From positions 1-22,367 of the forward strand of contig JBFKFZ010000050.1 in the NCBI GenBank assembly GCA_041633555.1: DNA of 22,367 nt, in the 5' to 3' direction. This DNA comes from JAHEAO01 sp041633555 (GTDB taxonomy: Bacteria > Pseudomonadota > Alphaproteobacteria > Rhodobacterales > Rhodobacteraceae). The notes under the pieces were generated by a model, which saw only the letters and a program-made list of their open reading frames with translations, did not search any database and was not told the origin of the DNA. A program made the position numbers and the translations under genes. Numbering within the stretch: the first letter of the stretch is position 1; the number at the start of each line of letters is the position of its first letter. Below, piece by piece: positions 7,813 to 14,673 of the stretch.

Positions 7813-8874
7813 TCATTCCTTGAGCTTGGCCATCTCGGCGCCAAACACGGCCTCCGCACGCCCCCAGACCCCGCTGTCAATCGCATCGAGCTTCAGAAGC
7901 GACGGCAAAAGCTGCCCGGCGAAATCCTGAGAGGCTTCAACCGGCAGCAGCGAGGGCAGATTGTCGATCGCGGTCACATCGAGCACCGGATCGTCATGGA
8001 CGCGGATCGCCGGATCGTCCCAGGTCGTGATCCGGTCATACACCTTGACCGGCGAGAATTCCGACGTCGGATCGCAGGCGATATCGCCGATTACCGTCAG
8101 GCGGCGCGGCGCGGTCGGCGCGTCGGCCGGTACGAAGACCGGGCAGCCCGGCTTGGCGAGGATGCAGTTGAGGAAGATGTCATGCGCCAGAACCTCGGGG
8201 AACGGCCCGCCCCGCGCGGTTTCGGCCATGTCCCAGTCGGTCGTCCTGACATCGAGCGCCGCGCAGAGATCCCTTGCGCCGCTGCCGACACGGCCCTTCG
8301 CGCCGATGATGATGACCGATGGGCGGGGCAGCAATGTCGAGTTGACATCGGCGGCGACGTCGTCGGTCAAGGCATCGGCATCAAGATAGGCCTCAAGCGG
8401 ATCGACGGCGTCATCCTGCTTCTGCGCGGCCCAGCATTTCAGCGCGACCGCCGCCCCCGCGAAACCGGCCCAGTAGCCGAACGCCGCGACCCGTCGCCCT
8501 GTTTCATCGGTCAGGTATTCCAGATCATAAAGCCCACCACCGCCCGCCCGGAAACGCTTCAGCAGCACCTGCCCGTCCGGCTGACCCTTGAAGGCGTGGC
8601 CGAACATGACGTGGCGGTGAACAAGCGGCGTGCCGTCCTCGGGCAGTTCCTTGAGGCCGAAGATGATCGCATCGGCCGGTGCTGTGGGCCATGCGCCCTC
8701 GATGGCGATCCTGCATCCGGCATCCCGGTAGCCGTCGATCGGAATGGCGCGGGTCTCGCTGTCCTCGATCGTGACCGTGTGACCGGCAGCCAGCAGCGCC
8801 GCGGCGCCTGCCGGGGTCAGGCCGACCCGGGCTTCATGCTCTCGCTGTTCGGCGCGGACCCAAAGATGCGTCAT
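7813..8874 (-). CDS. Saccharopine dehydrogenase (NAD+, L-lysine-forming)
   Basis: This is a 353-residue homolog of yeast Lys1 (EC 1.5.1.7), which interconverts saccharopine with lysine plus 2-oxoglutarate using NAD. The N-terminus has the AlaDH/PNT-like pattern (RAEQREHEARVGLTP). K75 in GLKELPED and H93 in FGHAFKGQ match the yeast catalytic pair K77 and H96. A Rossmann-type loop follows at IIIGAKGRVGSGA, and the C-terminus ends in the family-like W-G-R-A-E-A-V-F. Start ATG at 8874 is supported by AAGGAG seven to eight bases upstream; a longer open frame to 8928 adds 18 residues unlike the family. No partner lysine-ketoglutarate reductase is visible, so the pathway direction is open. A short membrane-protein gene lies 64 bases upstream on the same strand. 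Confidence 0.9.
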   Translation of the reverse strand: MTHLWVRAEQREHEARVGLTPAGAAALLAAGHTVTIEDSETRAIPIDGYRDAGCRIAIEGAWPTAPADAIIFGLKELPEDGTPLVHRHVMFGHAFKGQPDGQVLLKRFRAGGGGLYDLEYLTDETGRRVAAFGYWAGFAGAAVALKCWAAQKQDDAVDPLEAYLDADALTDDVAADVNSTLLPRPSVIIIGAKGRVGSGARDLCAALDVRTTDWDMAETARGGPFPEVLAHDIFLNCILAKPGCPVFVPADAPTAPRRLTVIGDIACDPTSEFSPVKVYDRITTWDDPAIRVHDDPVLDVTAIDNLPSLLPVEASQDFAGQLLPSLLKLDAIDSGVWGRAEAVFGAEMAKLKE

Positions 8875-8905
8875 GGCAAGGCTCCTTCTTTGCCGAAGGG
8901 CCTTA

Positions 8906-8933
8906 TGCCAATCCGGCGGGCTTGCCAATCCGG
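8906..8933. repeat. Two 11-bp direct repeats, TGCCAATCCGG, 17 bp apart
   Basis: TGCCAATCCGG occurs exactly at 8906-8916 and again at 8923-8933 with a 6-bp spacer (period 17). Both copies lie in the 64-bp gap between the small membrane-protein gene and the saccharopine dehydrogenase gene. They could be tandem half-sites for a regulator of the dehydrogenase, or a local slippage duplication. Confidence 0.6.
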
Positions 8934-8938
8934 TGCAA

Positions 8939-9100
8939 TCAGTAGCCGATCATGCCTTTTAGCAACGGCAGAATGATTGCCGCGACAATCCCCACCGCGG
9001 CTCCGACGGCCAGACGAATCGGCATGCCCCCGAGATTGGGGGCCGCGACGCCCAGAACGCCGCACACGGCCGCGTAAAATGCAATTGAAGTCAGGTCCAT
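8939..9100 (-). CDS. Small membrane protein, 53 residues, unknown function
   Basis: This short open frame begins MDLTSIAFYAAVCGVLGVAA and ends LPLLKGMIGY. Two hydrophobic segments (about residues 5-20 and 31-47) are joined by a short P-N-L-G-G-M-P turn, giving a hairpin-like inner-membrane protein. I recall similar short proteins near saccharopine dehydrogenase genes in Rhodobacterales, but cannot verify that here. Support for coding comes from the clean hydrophobic pattern, its placement upstream of and co-directional with the dehydrogenase gene (64 bases apart), and its position at the edge of an AT-richer promoter-like region. A modest AGGA lies about 8 bases before the ATG. The overlapping 81-residue frame at 8871-9116 is Arg-rich with no recognisable pattern and looks like its shadow. 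No function is proposed. Confidence 0.7.
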   Translation of the reverse strand: MDLTSIAFYAAVCGVLGVAAPNLGGMPIRLAVGAAVGIVAAIILPLLKGMIGY

Positions 9101-9120
9101 CCTGCGATCCTAGCATTTAA

Positions 9121-9136
9121 TTGAACAAGTGTTTAA
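9121..9136. promoter_or_regulatory. Operator-like dyad TTGAACA-AG-TGTTTAA in a divergent region
   Basis: The arms TTGAACA (9121-9127) and TGTTTAA (9130-9136) are inverted repeats with six of seven matching positions around a 2-bp spacer. They sit in the AT-richer 191-bp stretch (9101-9291) between the minus-strand small membrane-protein gene and the plus-strand acyl-CoA ligase gene. Size and placement fit a dimeric TetR- or MarR-type operator. No regulator gene is in the window, so this is only a candidate. Confidence 0.4.
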
Positions 9137-9165
9137 AAAATTTCGCCCTGTTACCGCTGACATCG

Positions 9166-9194
9166 TTTACTTTCAATTTAGGTTCGGCTTTAGT
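9166..9194 (+). promoter_or_regulatory. Candidate sigma-70 promoter for the ligase/transporter island
   Basis: TTTACT at 9166-9171 and TTTAGT at 9189-9194 each match the -35 and -10 consensus at four of six positions, with an ideal 17-bp spacer. Transcription would begin near 9201, giving a leader of about 90 bases that contains three small hairpins. It is the best candidate in the divergent region, but it was found by eye only. Confidence 0.35.
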
Positions 9195-9231
9195 CTAGGC
9201 GTCGCGCTGGGACACAAGAAAGCTGCGCGAC

Positions 9232-9275
9232 TGTCAGCCTGACACCGCGAAGCGGGCAGGAGCCGGAAATCCGGC
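9232..9275 (+). promoter_or_regulatory. Structured leader: three adjacent small hairpins before the ligase gene
   Basis: Three perfect dyads stand nearly end to end: TGTCAG-C-CTGACA (9232-9244), CCGC-GAA-GCGG (9245-9255) and GCCGG-AAAT-CCGGC (9262-9275). The ribosome site GGGAGGAG follows at 9279-9286, three bases after the last one. They could form a compact structured 5' leader or, for the first dyad, a DNA operator. It does not match a riboswitch class I recognise. Confidence 0.4.
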
Positions 9276-9291
9276 AATGGGAGGAGCTACA

Positions 9292-11262
9292 TTGCCAGAC
9301 CAAACGGCGTCGACCGACGCGTTGATTTCCATCCCGGCCCTGCTGGCCCGGAACGCCCGGAAATTCGGGTTGAAAACGGCCTATCGCGAAAAGGAATTCG
9401 GCATCTGGCAAAGCTGGAGCTGGCTGGAAACCTCCGAGGAAATCCGCGCCATAGCCTTTGGTCTTATGTCGCTGGGGATCGAGAAGGGCAACTTTGTTGC
9501 GATCATCGGGCGGAACCGCCCGGCGCTCTACTGGTCCATGGTCGCGGCGCAGAAAGTCGGCGCCATCCCGGTGCCGCTCTACCAGGACGCTGTCGCCGAA
9601 GAGATGGCCTACGTTCTGGAGAATTGCGGTGCCCGGTTCGTCATAGCCGCCGACCAGGAGCAGGTCGACAAGGTTCTGGAGGTGCAAGAGCGGGTCAAGG
9701 TCATCGACCATGTGATCTATCTCGACCCGCGCGGCTTACGGAAATACGACCATTCCCGCCTGCACGCGATGAAGGATGTGCAGGCCGAGGGCCGCGCCGC
9801 TCATGAACGGTTCGAGGCTGAACTGAAGAAGCGCGAGGCGGCGATCACCTATGACGATACCTGCGTCATGCTCTACACTTCGGGCACGACGGGGCGGCCC
9901 AAGGGCGTGGTCCTGTCAAACCGTAACATCATCGAAACCTCGAAGAACTCGTCCGAATTCGACCATCTGAAGCCGGGCGACGAGATCCTCGCCTATCTGC
10001 CGATGGCCTGGGTCGGGGATTTCATCTTCTCCATCGGCCAGGCCTACTGGACCGGTTTCTGCGTGAACTGTCCGGAAAGCGCCGACACGATGATGACCGA
10101 TCTGCGCGAGATCGGGCCGACCTACTATTTCGCGCCGCCGAGGGTGTTCGAGACGCAGCTGACCAACGTGATGATCCGGATGGAAGATGCCGGGCGGTTC
10201 AAGCAATGGCTCTTCCGGGTGTTCATGGATCATGCCCGCAATGTCGGGCCGAAGCTGCTGGACGGCAAGAGCGTCGGCGGCTGGGACCGGCTGAAGTACC
10301 GGCTTGGCGATCTCTTCGTCTATGGACCCTTGAAGAACACGCTTGGATTTTCCCGGGTGCGCGTCGGCTATACCGCCGGCGAGGCGATCGGTCCCGAGAT
10401 CTTTGATTTCTACCGCTCGCTCGGGATCAACCTGAAACAGCTCTACGGTCAGACCGAGGCATCGGTCTTCATCACGCAGCAGCCCGATGGCGAGGTGCGG
10501 TCGGACACGGTCGGCGTGCCATCGCCCGGGGTCGAACTGAAGATCGGCGAGAATGGCGAGGTCTACTACCGCTCTCCCGGCACCTTCGTCGAATATTTCA
10601 AGAATCCCGAAAGCACCCGGGACACCAAAGATCCCGAAGGCTGGGTCGCGACGGGCGATGCCGGCTTCATCGAGGCCGAGACCGGCCATCTCAGGATCAT
10701 CGACCGCGCCAAGGATGTCGGCAAGATGGCCGATGGCCGCCTGTTCGCGCCGAAATATGTCGAGAACAAGCTGAAATTCTACCCCAACATTCTCGAGGCC
10801 GTGGTCTTCGGCAATCGCCGCGACTATTGCACCGTCTTCATCAATATCGACCTCACTGCAGTCGGCAACTGGGCTGAGCGCAACAACATTGCCTATGCCA
10901 GCTACCAGGAACTGGCCGGGCACCCGAAGGTCATGGCGATGATCCAGGACCATATCGAGGAAGCCAACCGCTCGATTGCAGGGGACGAGATGCTGTCGGG
11001 CTGTCAGGTGCACCGCTTCCTGATCCTGCACAAGGAACTCGATCCCGATGACGGCGAGATTACCCGCACCCGCAAGGTGCGGCGGCGTTTCGTCGAAGAG
11101 AAGTTCGCCGATCTGCTGGAGGCGCTCTATGGCGGCAAGGACTCGGTCTATACCGAGACCGAGGTGACCTACGAGGACGGCCGAAAGGGAAAGATCAAGG
11201 CGACGCTGGAAATCCGGGACGCCGCGGTTGTCGCCGGCACCGGAAGGCTGGCGGCGGAATGA
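9292..11262 (+). CDS. FadD-like long-chain acyl-CoA ligase (AMP-forming)
   Basis: This is a 656-residue adenylate-forming enzyme that should activate a carboxylic acid with ATP and join it to CoA in the cytoplasm. Visible motifs are the P-loop Y195-T-S-G-T-T-G-R-P-K204-G, the Y385-G-Q-T-E389 block, W-V-A-T-G-D-A-G-F, and R-I-I-D-R-A-K-D. The C-terminal T-R-T-R-K-V-R-R region is typical of the long-chain acyl-CoA synthetase branch. The length also fits that branch, but substrate cannot be read directly. TTG at 9292 is the likely start, because GGGAGGAG (9279-9286) lies 5 bases before it. An in-frame ATG at 9277 overlaps that ribosome site and has none of its own. It is the first gene of a run with a branched-chain-type ABC transporter, so it probably handles what the transporter brings in. 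Confidence 0.92.
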   Translation: MPDQTASTDALISIPALLARNARKFGLKTAYREKEFGIWQSWSWLETSEEIRAIAFGLMSLGIEKGNFVAIIGRNRPALYWSMVAAQKVGAIPVPLYQDAVAEEMAYVLENCGARFVIAADQEQVDKVLEVQERVKVIDHVIYLDPRGLRKYDHSRLHAMKDVQAEGRAAHERFEAELKKREAAITYDDTCVMLYTSGTTGRPKGVVLSNRNIIETSKNSSEFDHLKPGDEILAYLPMAWVGDFIFSIGQAYWTGFCVNCPESADTMMTDLREIGPTYYFAPPRVFETQLTNVMIRMEDAGRFKQWLFRVFMDHARNVGPKLLDGKSVGGWDRLKYRLGDLFVYGPLKNTLGFSRVRVGYTAGEAIGPEIFDFYRSLGINLKQLYGQTEASVFITQQPDGEVRSDTVGVPSPGVELKIGENGEVYYRSPGTFVEYFKNPESTRDTKDPEGWVATGDAGFIEAETGHLRIIDRAKDVGKMADGRLFAPKYVENKLKFYPNILEAVVFGNRRDYCTVFINIDLTAVGNWAERNNIAYASYQELAGHPKVMAMIQDHIEEANRSIAGDEMLSGCQVHRFLILHKELDPDDGEITRTRKVRRRFVEEKFADLLEALYGGKDSVYTETEVTYEDGRKGKIKATLEIRDAAVVAGTGRLAAE

Positions 11263-11313
11263 AGATAGCTACCGCCCGCGGGAACATGTCTGGACAGAAG
11301 ATGGAAGCTGCCG

Positions 11314-12135
11314 ATGCTTGATGCCGGGGCCGAAGGATACACCACCGAGGATGGCCGCAGGATCGGCGGCATCCTGATGGAGATGAAGAACATCACCCTG
11401 CGCTTCGGCGGGGTCGAGGCGATCAAGGACATTTCCTTCGATATCCGCGAGGGTGAGATCCGCGCGATCATCGGGCCGAACGGGGCCGGCAAGTCCTCGA
11501 TGCTGAACGTGATCTCGGGCTTCTATGTCCCGCAAGAGGGCGAGGTCTGGTTCCGCGGCGCGAAACGGCCGCAGATGAAGCCTTACCAGGTCGCGGCCCA
11601 GGGCATCGCACGGACCTTCCAGAACATCGCCCTGTTCGAGGGGATGAGCGTTCTCGACAACATCATGACCGGGCGGCTGACCCACATGAAGGCGGGTATG
11701 GCCGCGCAAGCGCTCTGGTGGGGCAAGGCGCAACGGGAAGAGGTCAAGAACCGGGAGGTGGTCGAAAAGGTCATCGACTTTCTCGAGATCCAGCATATCC
11801 GCAAGACACCGGTGGCCCGCCTGCCCTACGGCCTGAAGAAGCGGGTGGAACTGGCGCGCGCGCTGGCCGCCGAGCCGATGCTGCTCTTGCTCGATGAGCC
11901 GATGGCCGGGATGAATGTCGAGGAGAAAGAGGACATGTCCCGCTTTATTCTCGACGTAAACGACGAGTTCGGCACAACAATTGCACTAATCGAACACGAC
12001 ATGGGCGTGGTGATGGACCTGTCCGACCGCGTCGTGGTGATGGATTACGGCAAGAAGATCGGCGACGGTTCGCCCGATGAAGTGCGGTCGAACCAGGATG
12101 TGATCGACGCCTATCTGGGGGTGGCGCATGACTGA
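11314..12135 (+). CDS. ABC transporter ATP-binding protein, LivG type
   Basis: This is a 273-residue cytoplasmic ATPase of a branched-chain-amino-acid-type (HAAT) importer. Walker A is G54-P-N-G-A-G-K60-S-S, the Q-loop is T-F-Q103-N, Walker B is L-L-L-L-D194-E195-P, and the switch histidine is in A-L-I-E-H-D-M-G. The signature is L170-P-Y-G-L-K-K-R instead of the common LSGGQ; LivG proteins often have LSYGQQRR, so this is a further step away. The N-terminus has about 23 extra residues before the core (M-K-N-I-T-L-R-F-G-G). ATG at 11314 is preceded by GGAAG 6 bases upstream; an internal ATG at 11377 has no clear ribosome site. The downstream permease gene begins 20 bases after its stop. Confidence 0.93.
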   Translation: MLDAGAEGYTTEDGRRIGGILMEMKNITLRFGGVEAIKDISFDIREGEIRAIIGPNGAGKSSMLNVISGFYVPQEGEVWFRGAKRPQMKPYQVAAQGIARTFQNIALFEGMSVLDNIMTGRLTHMKAGMAAQALWWGKAQREEVKNREVVEKVIDFLEIQHIRKTPVARLPYGLKKRVELARALAAEPMLLLLDEPMAGMNVEEKEDMSRFILDVNDEFGTTIALIEHDMGVVMDLSDRVVVMDYGKKIGDGSPDEVRSNQDVIDAYLGVAHD

Positions 12136-12155
12136 CCGGCGCAATGGAGGTGCGG

Positions 12156-13142
12156 ATGCCTGAGCAACTTCTCTTCGCGATGGAGGTCACGCTGAACGGC
12201 CTGATGGCCGGCGTGCTCTATGCGCTGGTGGCCCTCGGCTTTGTGCTGATCTTCAAGGCTAGCGGCATCTTCAACTACGCGCAGGGCGTCTTTGCCCTTT
12301 TCGCGGCGCTGACGCTGGTCGGGATCAAGGACGGACAGGTGCCGTTCGCGCATCTGATCAATGCCGTCCTCGGCACCGAGGTGCACCATTTCGGCTGGCA
12401 TGTCCCCAGCCTGATCGCCATCGCCCTGACCATCGGGGTGATGGTCATCCTCGCCATCGTCGTCGAACGCTACATCCTGCGCCACCTGGTCAACCAGCCC
12501 GACATCATCCTCTTCATGGCGACCATCGGCCTAGCCTACTTCATGGAAGGCTTCGGCGACATCATGTGGGGGTCTGAGATCAAGAAGCTCGATGTTGGCC
12601 TGCCGCAGGGCATCTCCGAAACCGTCGACGAGGTCACCTACAACTGGTTCGGATACGGCTTTTTCATCGACAAGCTCGACATGGTGGCGACGGTAATCGC
12701 GGCCTTGCTGGTCACCGGGCTGGTGCTGTTCTCGCAATATACAAAGCAGGGCCGGGCGATGCGGGCGGTGGCCGATGACCACCAGGCGGCCCTGTCGGTC
12801 GGCATTTCGCTGCGCTTCATCTGGGTGCTCGTCTGGTCGATCGCCGGGTTCGTTGCACTCGTCGCTGGAATGATGTGGGGGGCGAAATCCGGGGTGCAGT
12901 TCTCGCTCTCGCTGATCGCGCTCAAGGCGCTGCCGGTCCTGATGCTCGGCGGCTTCACCTCGATCCCCGGCGCCATCGTCGGCGGGCTGATCATCGGCGT
13001 GGGTGAGAAACTCTTCGAATTCACCGTCGGCCCCTATATCGGCGGCGCCACCGAGAACTGGTTCGCCTATGTGCTGGCACTCGTGTTTCTCGTCTTCCGG
13101 CCACAGGGCCTGTTCGGCGACAAGATCATCGAAAGGGTGTGA
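12156..13142 (+). CDS. ABC transporter permease, LivH type
   Basis: This is a 328-residue inner-membrane permease of the branched-chain-type importer, with about eight hydrophobic segments. The family pattern is clear: L-N-G-L-M-A-G-V-L-Y-A-L-V-A-L-G near the N-terminus, F-N-Y-A-Q-G, R-A-M-R-A-V-A-D-D-H-Q-A-A (the cytoplasmic coupling region) and L-G-G-F-T-S-I-P-G-A-I-V-G-G. It is longer than many LivH proteins because of a polar loop around residues 60-80. ATG at 12156 is chosen over ATG at 12144, since GGAGG (12146-12150) lies 5 bases before 12156 and would be inside the coding region otherwise. Its TGA is 2 bases before the preferred start of the following VOC gene. Confidence 0.93.
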   Translation: MPEQLLFAMEVTLNGLMAGVLYALVALGFVLIFKASGIFNYAQGVFALFAALTLVGIKDGQVPFAHLINAVLGTEVHHFGWHVPSLIAIALTIGVMVILAIVVERYILRHLVNQPDIILFMATIGLAYFMEGFGDIMWGSEIKKLDVGLPQGISETVDEVTYNWFGYGFFIDKLDMVATVIAALLVTGLVLFSQYTKQGRAMRAVADDHQAALSVGISLRFIWVLVWSIAGFVALVAGMMWGAKSGVQFSLSLIALKALPVLMLGGFTSIPGAIVGGLIIGVGEKLFEFTVGPYIGGATENWFAYVLALVFLVFRPQGLFGDKIIERV

Positions 13143-13144
13143 CC

Positions 13145-13516
13145 ATGCACAAGAGCCGCATCGGCGTGGTCTGCATCGACTGCAAGACCGACGATCTGAA
13201 CAGGGCACTGGGCTTCTGGTCGGCGGTGCTGGGCAAGGAAGGCAAGATCGGCGAAAGCCAGAGATACGCAACCTTCGACGATCATACCGGGATGCCGAAA
13301 GTCCTGTTGCAGGCGGTCGATCACGATCCGCGGGTGCACCTGGATTTCGAGACCGACGACAAGGAAGGCGAATGCGAGCGCCTGAAGGCGCTCGGCGCCA
13401 CGGAAGTGGCGCGGATCAAGGACTGGATCGTGATGGAGGCGCCGACAGGACACCGGTTCTGCATTGTCGATCCTCAGGGCGATGACTGGCCTGGCGATGC
13501 AAAGGAGTTCGGGTGA
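13145..13516 (+). CDS. VOC/glyoxalase-like domain protein
   Basis: This is a 123-residue single-domain protein of the vicinal-oxygen-chelate superfamily. Its pattern fits the Glyoxalase_6-like group: I-G-V-V-C-I-D-C-K-T-D-D-L-N-R-A-L-G-F-W near the start, V-H-L-D-F-E-T-D-D and R-L-K-A-L-G-A-T in the middle, and V-M-E-A-P-T-G-H-R-F-C-I-V-D-P-Q-G-D at the end. The fold often binds small molecules or a metal, but the usual metal ligands cannot be assigned with confidence here. ATG at 13145 with AAAGGG seven bases upstream is preferred; GTG at 13139 is an alternative overlapping the upstream stop. The gene is squeezed between the two permease genes, 2 bases after one and overlapping the next by one base (TGATG), so it must be cotranscribed with the transporter. 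Function is unknown. Confidence 0.85.
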   Translation: MHKSRIGVVCIDCKTDDLNRALGFWSAVLGKEGKIGESQRYATFDDHTGMPKVLLQAVDHDPRVHLDFETDDKEGECERLKALGATEVARIKDWIVMEAPTGHRFCIVDPQGDDWPGDAKEFG

Positions 13517-14592
13517 TGCTTTACCGTGAAGCTGGCGATTTCAGCACCACCTACGAGCAGGACAGCCAGACCTTCCCGATCAAGTTCGATCGCTGGGGCT
13601 ATTACGTCATCCTTGCCGTGGCATTCCTCGTAATTCCGTTCCTGATCAACGACTACTGGGCCAACGCGGTCTTCGTGCCGTTCCTGATCTATGCCATCGC
13701 CGCCCTCGGGCTGAACATCCTCACGGGATATTGCGGGCAGGTCAGCCTCGGCACCGGCGGTTTCATGGCGGTCGGGGCCTATGCCTGCTACAAGCTGATG
13801 ACGAGCTTTCCCGAGATCAGCATGTTCGTCCATGTCCTGCTCGCCGGCGGTATCACCGCGGGCGTCGGCGTGCTCTTCGGCCTGCCATCGCTGCGGATCA
13901 AGGGCTTCTACCTTGCCGTGGCGACGCTGGCCGCACAGTTCTTCCTCGTCTGGCTGTTCAACAAGGTGCCGTGGTTCTACAACTACTCGGCATCGGGCCA
14001 GATCAGCAGCCCGGAACGGACGGTGTTCGGCATCATCGTGACCGGACCGAATACCGAGGCCTGGGCGAAGTACATGTTCTGCCTGATCATCGCGGTGCTT
14101 CTGGCCTGGATGGCGCGGAACCTGACGCGCGGCTCGGTCGGGCGTAAATGGATGGCGATCCGCGACATGGATATCGCGGCCGAGATCATCGGAGTGAACC
14201 CGCTGAAGGCCAAGCTGAGCGCCTTCGCGGTTTCCTCGTTCTTCATCGGCGTGGCGGGGGCCCTTTTCTTCAGCGTCTATCTGGGCGCGGTCGAGGTCGG
14301 CGAGGCCTTCGGCATCCAGAAATCGTTCTTGGTCCTGTTCATGATCATCATCGGCGGGTTGGGTTCGATCTTCGGCAGTTTCGCCGGGGCGGCCTTCATG
14401 GTGCTGCTCCCGGTTCTTTTGAAGAACATCCTGGTCGGGCAGCTGGGCTGGGCCACCGATCTGGCAGCGCATATCGAGTTCATGATCGTCGGAGGGCTGA
14501 TCATCGGCTTCCTGATCCTCGAACCGCACGGGCTGGCGCAGCTGTGGCGGTTGACGAAGGAAAAACTACGGCTATGGCCGTTCCCGCACTAG
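13516..14592 (+). CDS. ABC transporter permease, LivM type
   Basis: This is a 358-residue inner-membrane permease, partner of the LivH-type protein. A polar N-terminus of about 30 residues is followed by roughly eight or nine hydrophobic segments. Typical LivM features are A-L-G-L-N-I-L-T-G-Y-C-G-Q-V-S-L-G, L-R-I-K-G-F-Y-L-A-V-A-T-L, and the coupling region R-K-W-M-A-I-R-D-M-D-I-A-A-E-I-I-G-V. ATG at 13516 overlaps the VOC stop by one base, with AAAGGAG at 13501-13507 eight bases before it; a GTG at 13513 is also possible. A short polar C-terminus ends in P-F-P-H. The binding-protein gene follows after 81 bases that contain a small stem-loop. Confidence 0.93.
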   Translation: MLYREAGDFSTTYEQDSQTFPIKFDRWGYYVILAVAFLVIPFLINDYWANAVFVPFLIYAIAALGLNILTGYCGQVSLGTGGFMAVGAYACYKLMTSFPEISMFVHVLLAGGITAGVGVLFGLPSLRIKGFYLAVATLAAQFFLVWLFNKVPWFYNYSASGQISSPERTVFGIIVTGPNTEAWAKYMFCLIIAVLLAWMARNLTRGSVGRKWMAIRDMDIAAEIIGVNPLKAKLSAFAVSSFFIGVAGALFFSVYLGAVEVGEAFGIQKSFLVLFMIIIGGLGSIFGSFAGAAFMVLLPVLLKNILVGQLGWATDLAAHIEFMIVGGLIIGFLILEPHGLAQLWRLTKEKLRLWPFPH

Positions 14593-14609
14593 ATTGCGGA
14601 TCGGCAGAG

Positions 14610-14630
14610 GCCCCGGATCAATGTCGGGGC
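14610..14630 (+). other. Stem-loop between the LivM-type and binding-protein genes
   Basis: GCCCCG (14610-14615) and CGGGGC (14625-14630) form a 6-bp GC-rich stem with a 9-base loop. No T-run follows, so it is unlikely to terminate transcription. It may mark a 5' end-protecting structure or processing point for the binding-protein message. The binding protein's ribosome site lies about 27 bases downstream and is not in the stem. Confidence 0.4.
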
Positions 14631-14673
14631 AGCGGACTTATCGGACGAGAAAACCAAGGGAGGAAAACAACCG

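Noticed and set aside
7996..8976. Long plus-strand open frame (326 codons) opposite saccharopine dehydrogenase
   Set aside because: It is the antisense of a gene with clear catalytic motifs. The product is rich in Arg/Asp with no recognisable pattern, as expected of high-GC shadow frames.
8871..9116. 81-codon minus-strand frame upstream of saccharopine dehydrogenase
   Set aside because: Arg- and Gly-rich product without pattern; it overlaps in another frame the better-supported 53-residue membrane protein and runs into the dehydrogenase gene.
9277..9291. ATG at 9277 as start of the acyl-CoA ligase
   Set aside because: The strong ribosome site GGGAGGAG overlaps this codon and is correctly spaced for TTG at 9292; no properly spaced site precedes 9277.
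13474..14529. 351-codon minus-strand frame across the LivM-type permease
   Set aside because: The product is mostly His, Asp, Gln and Arg, a mirror image of a membrane-protein gene in high-GC DNA. The permease has clear family motifs.
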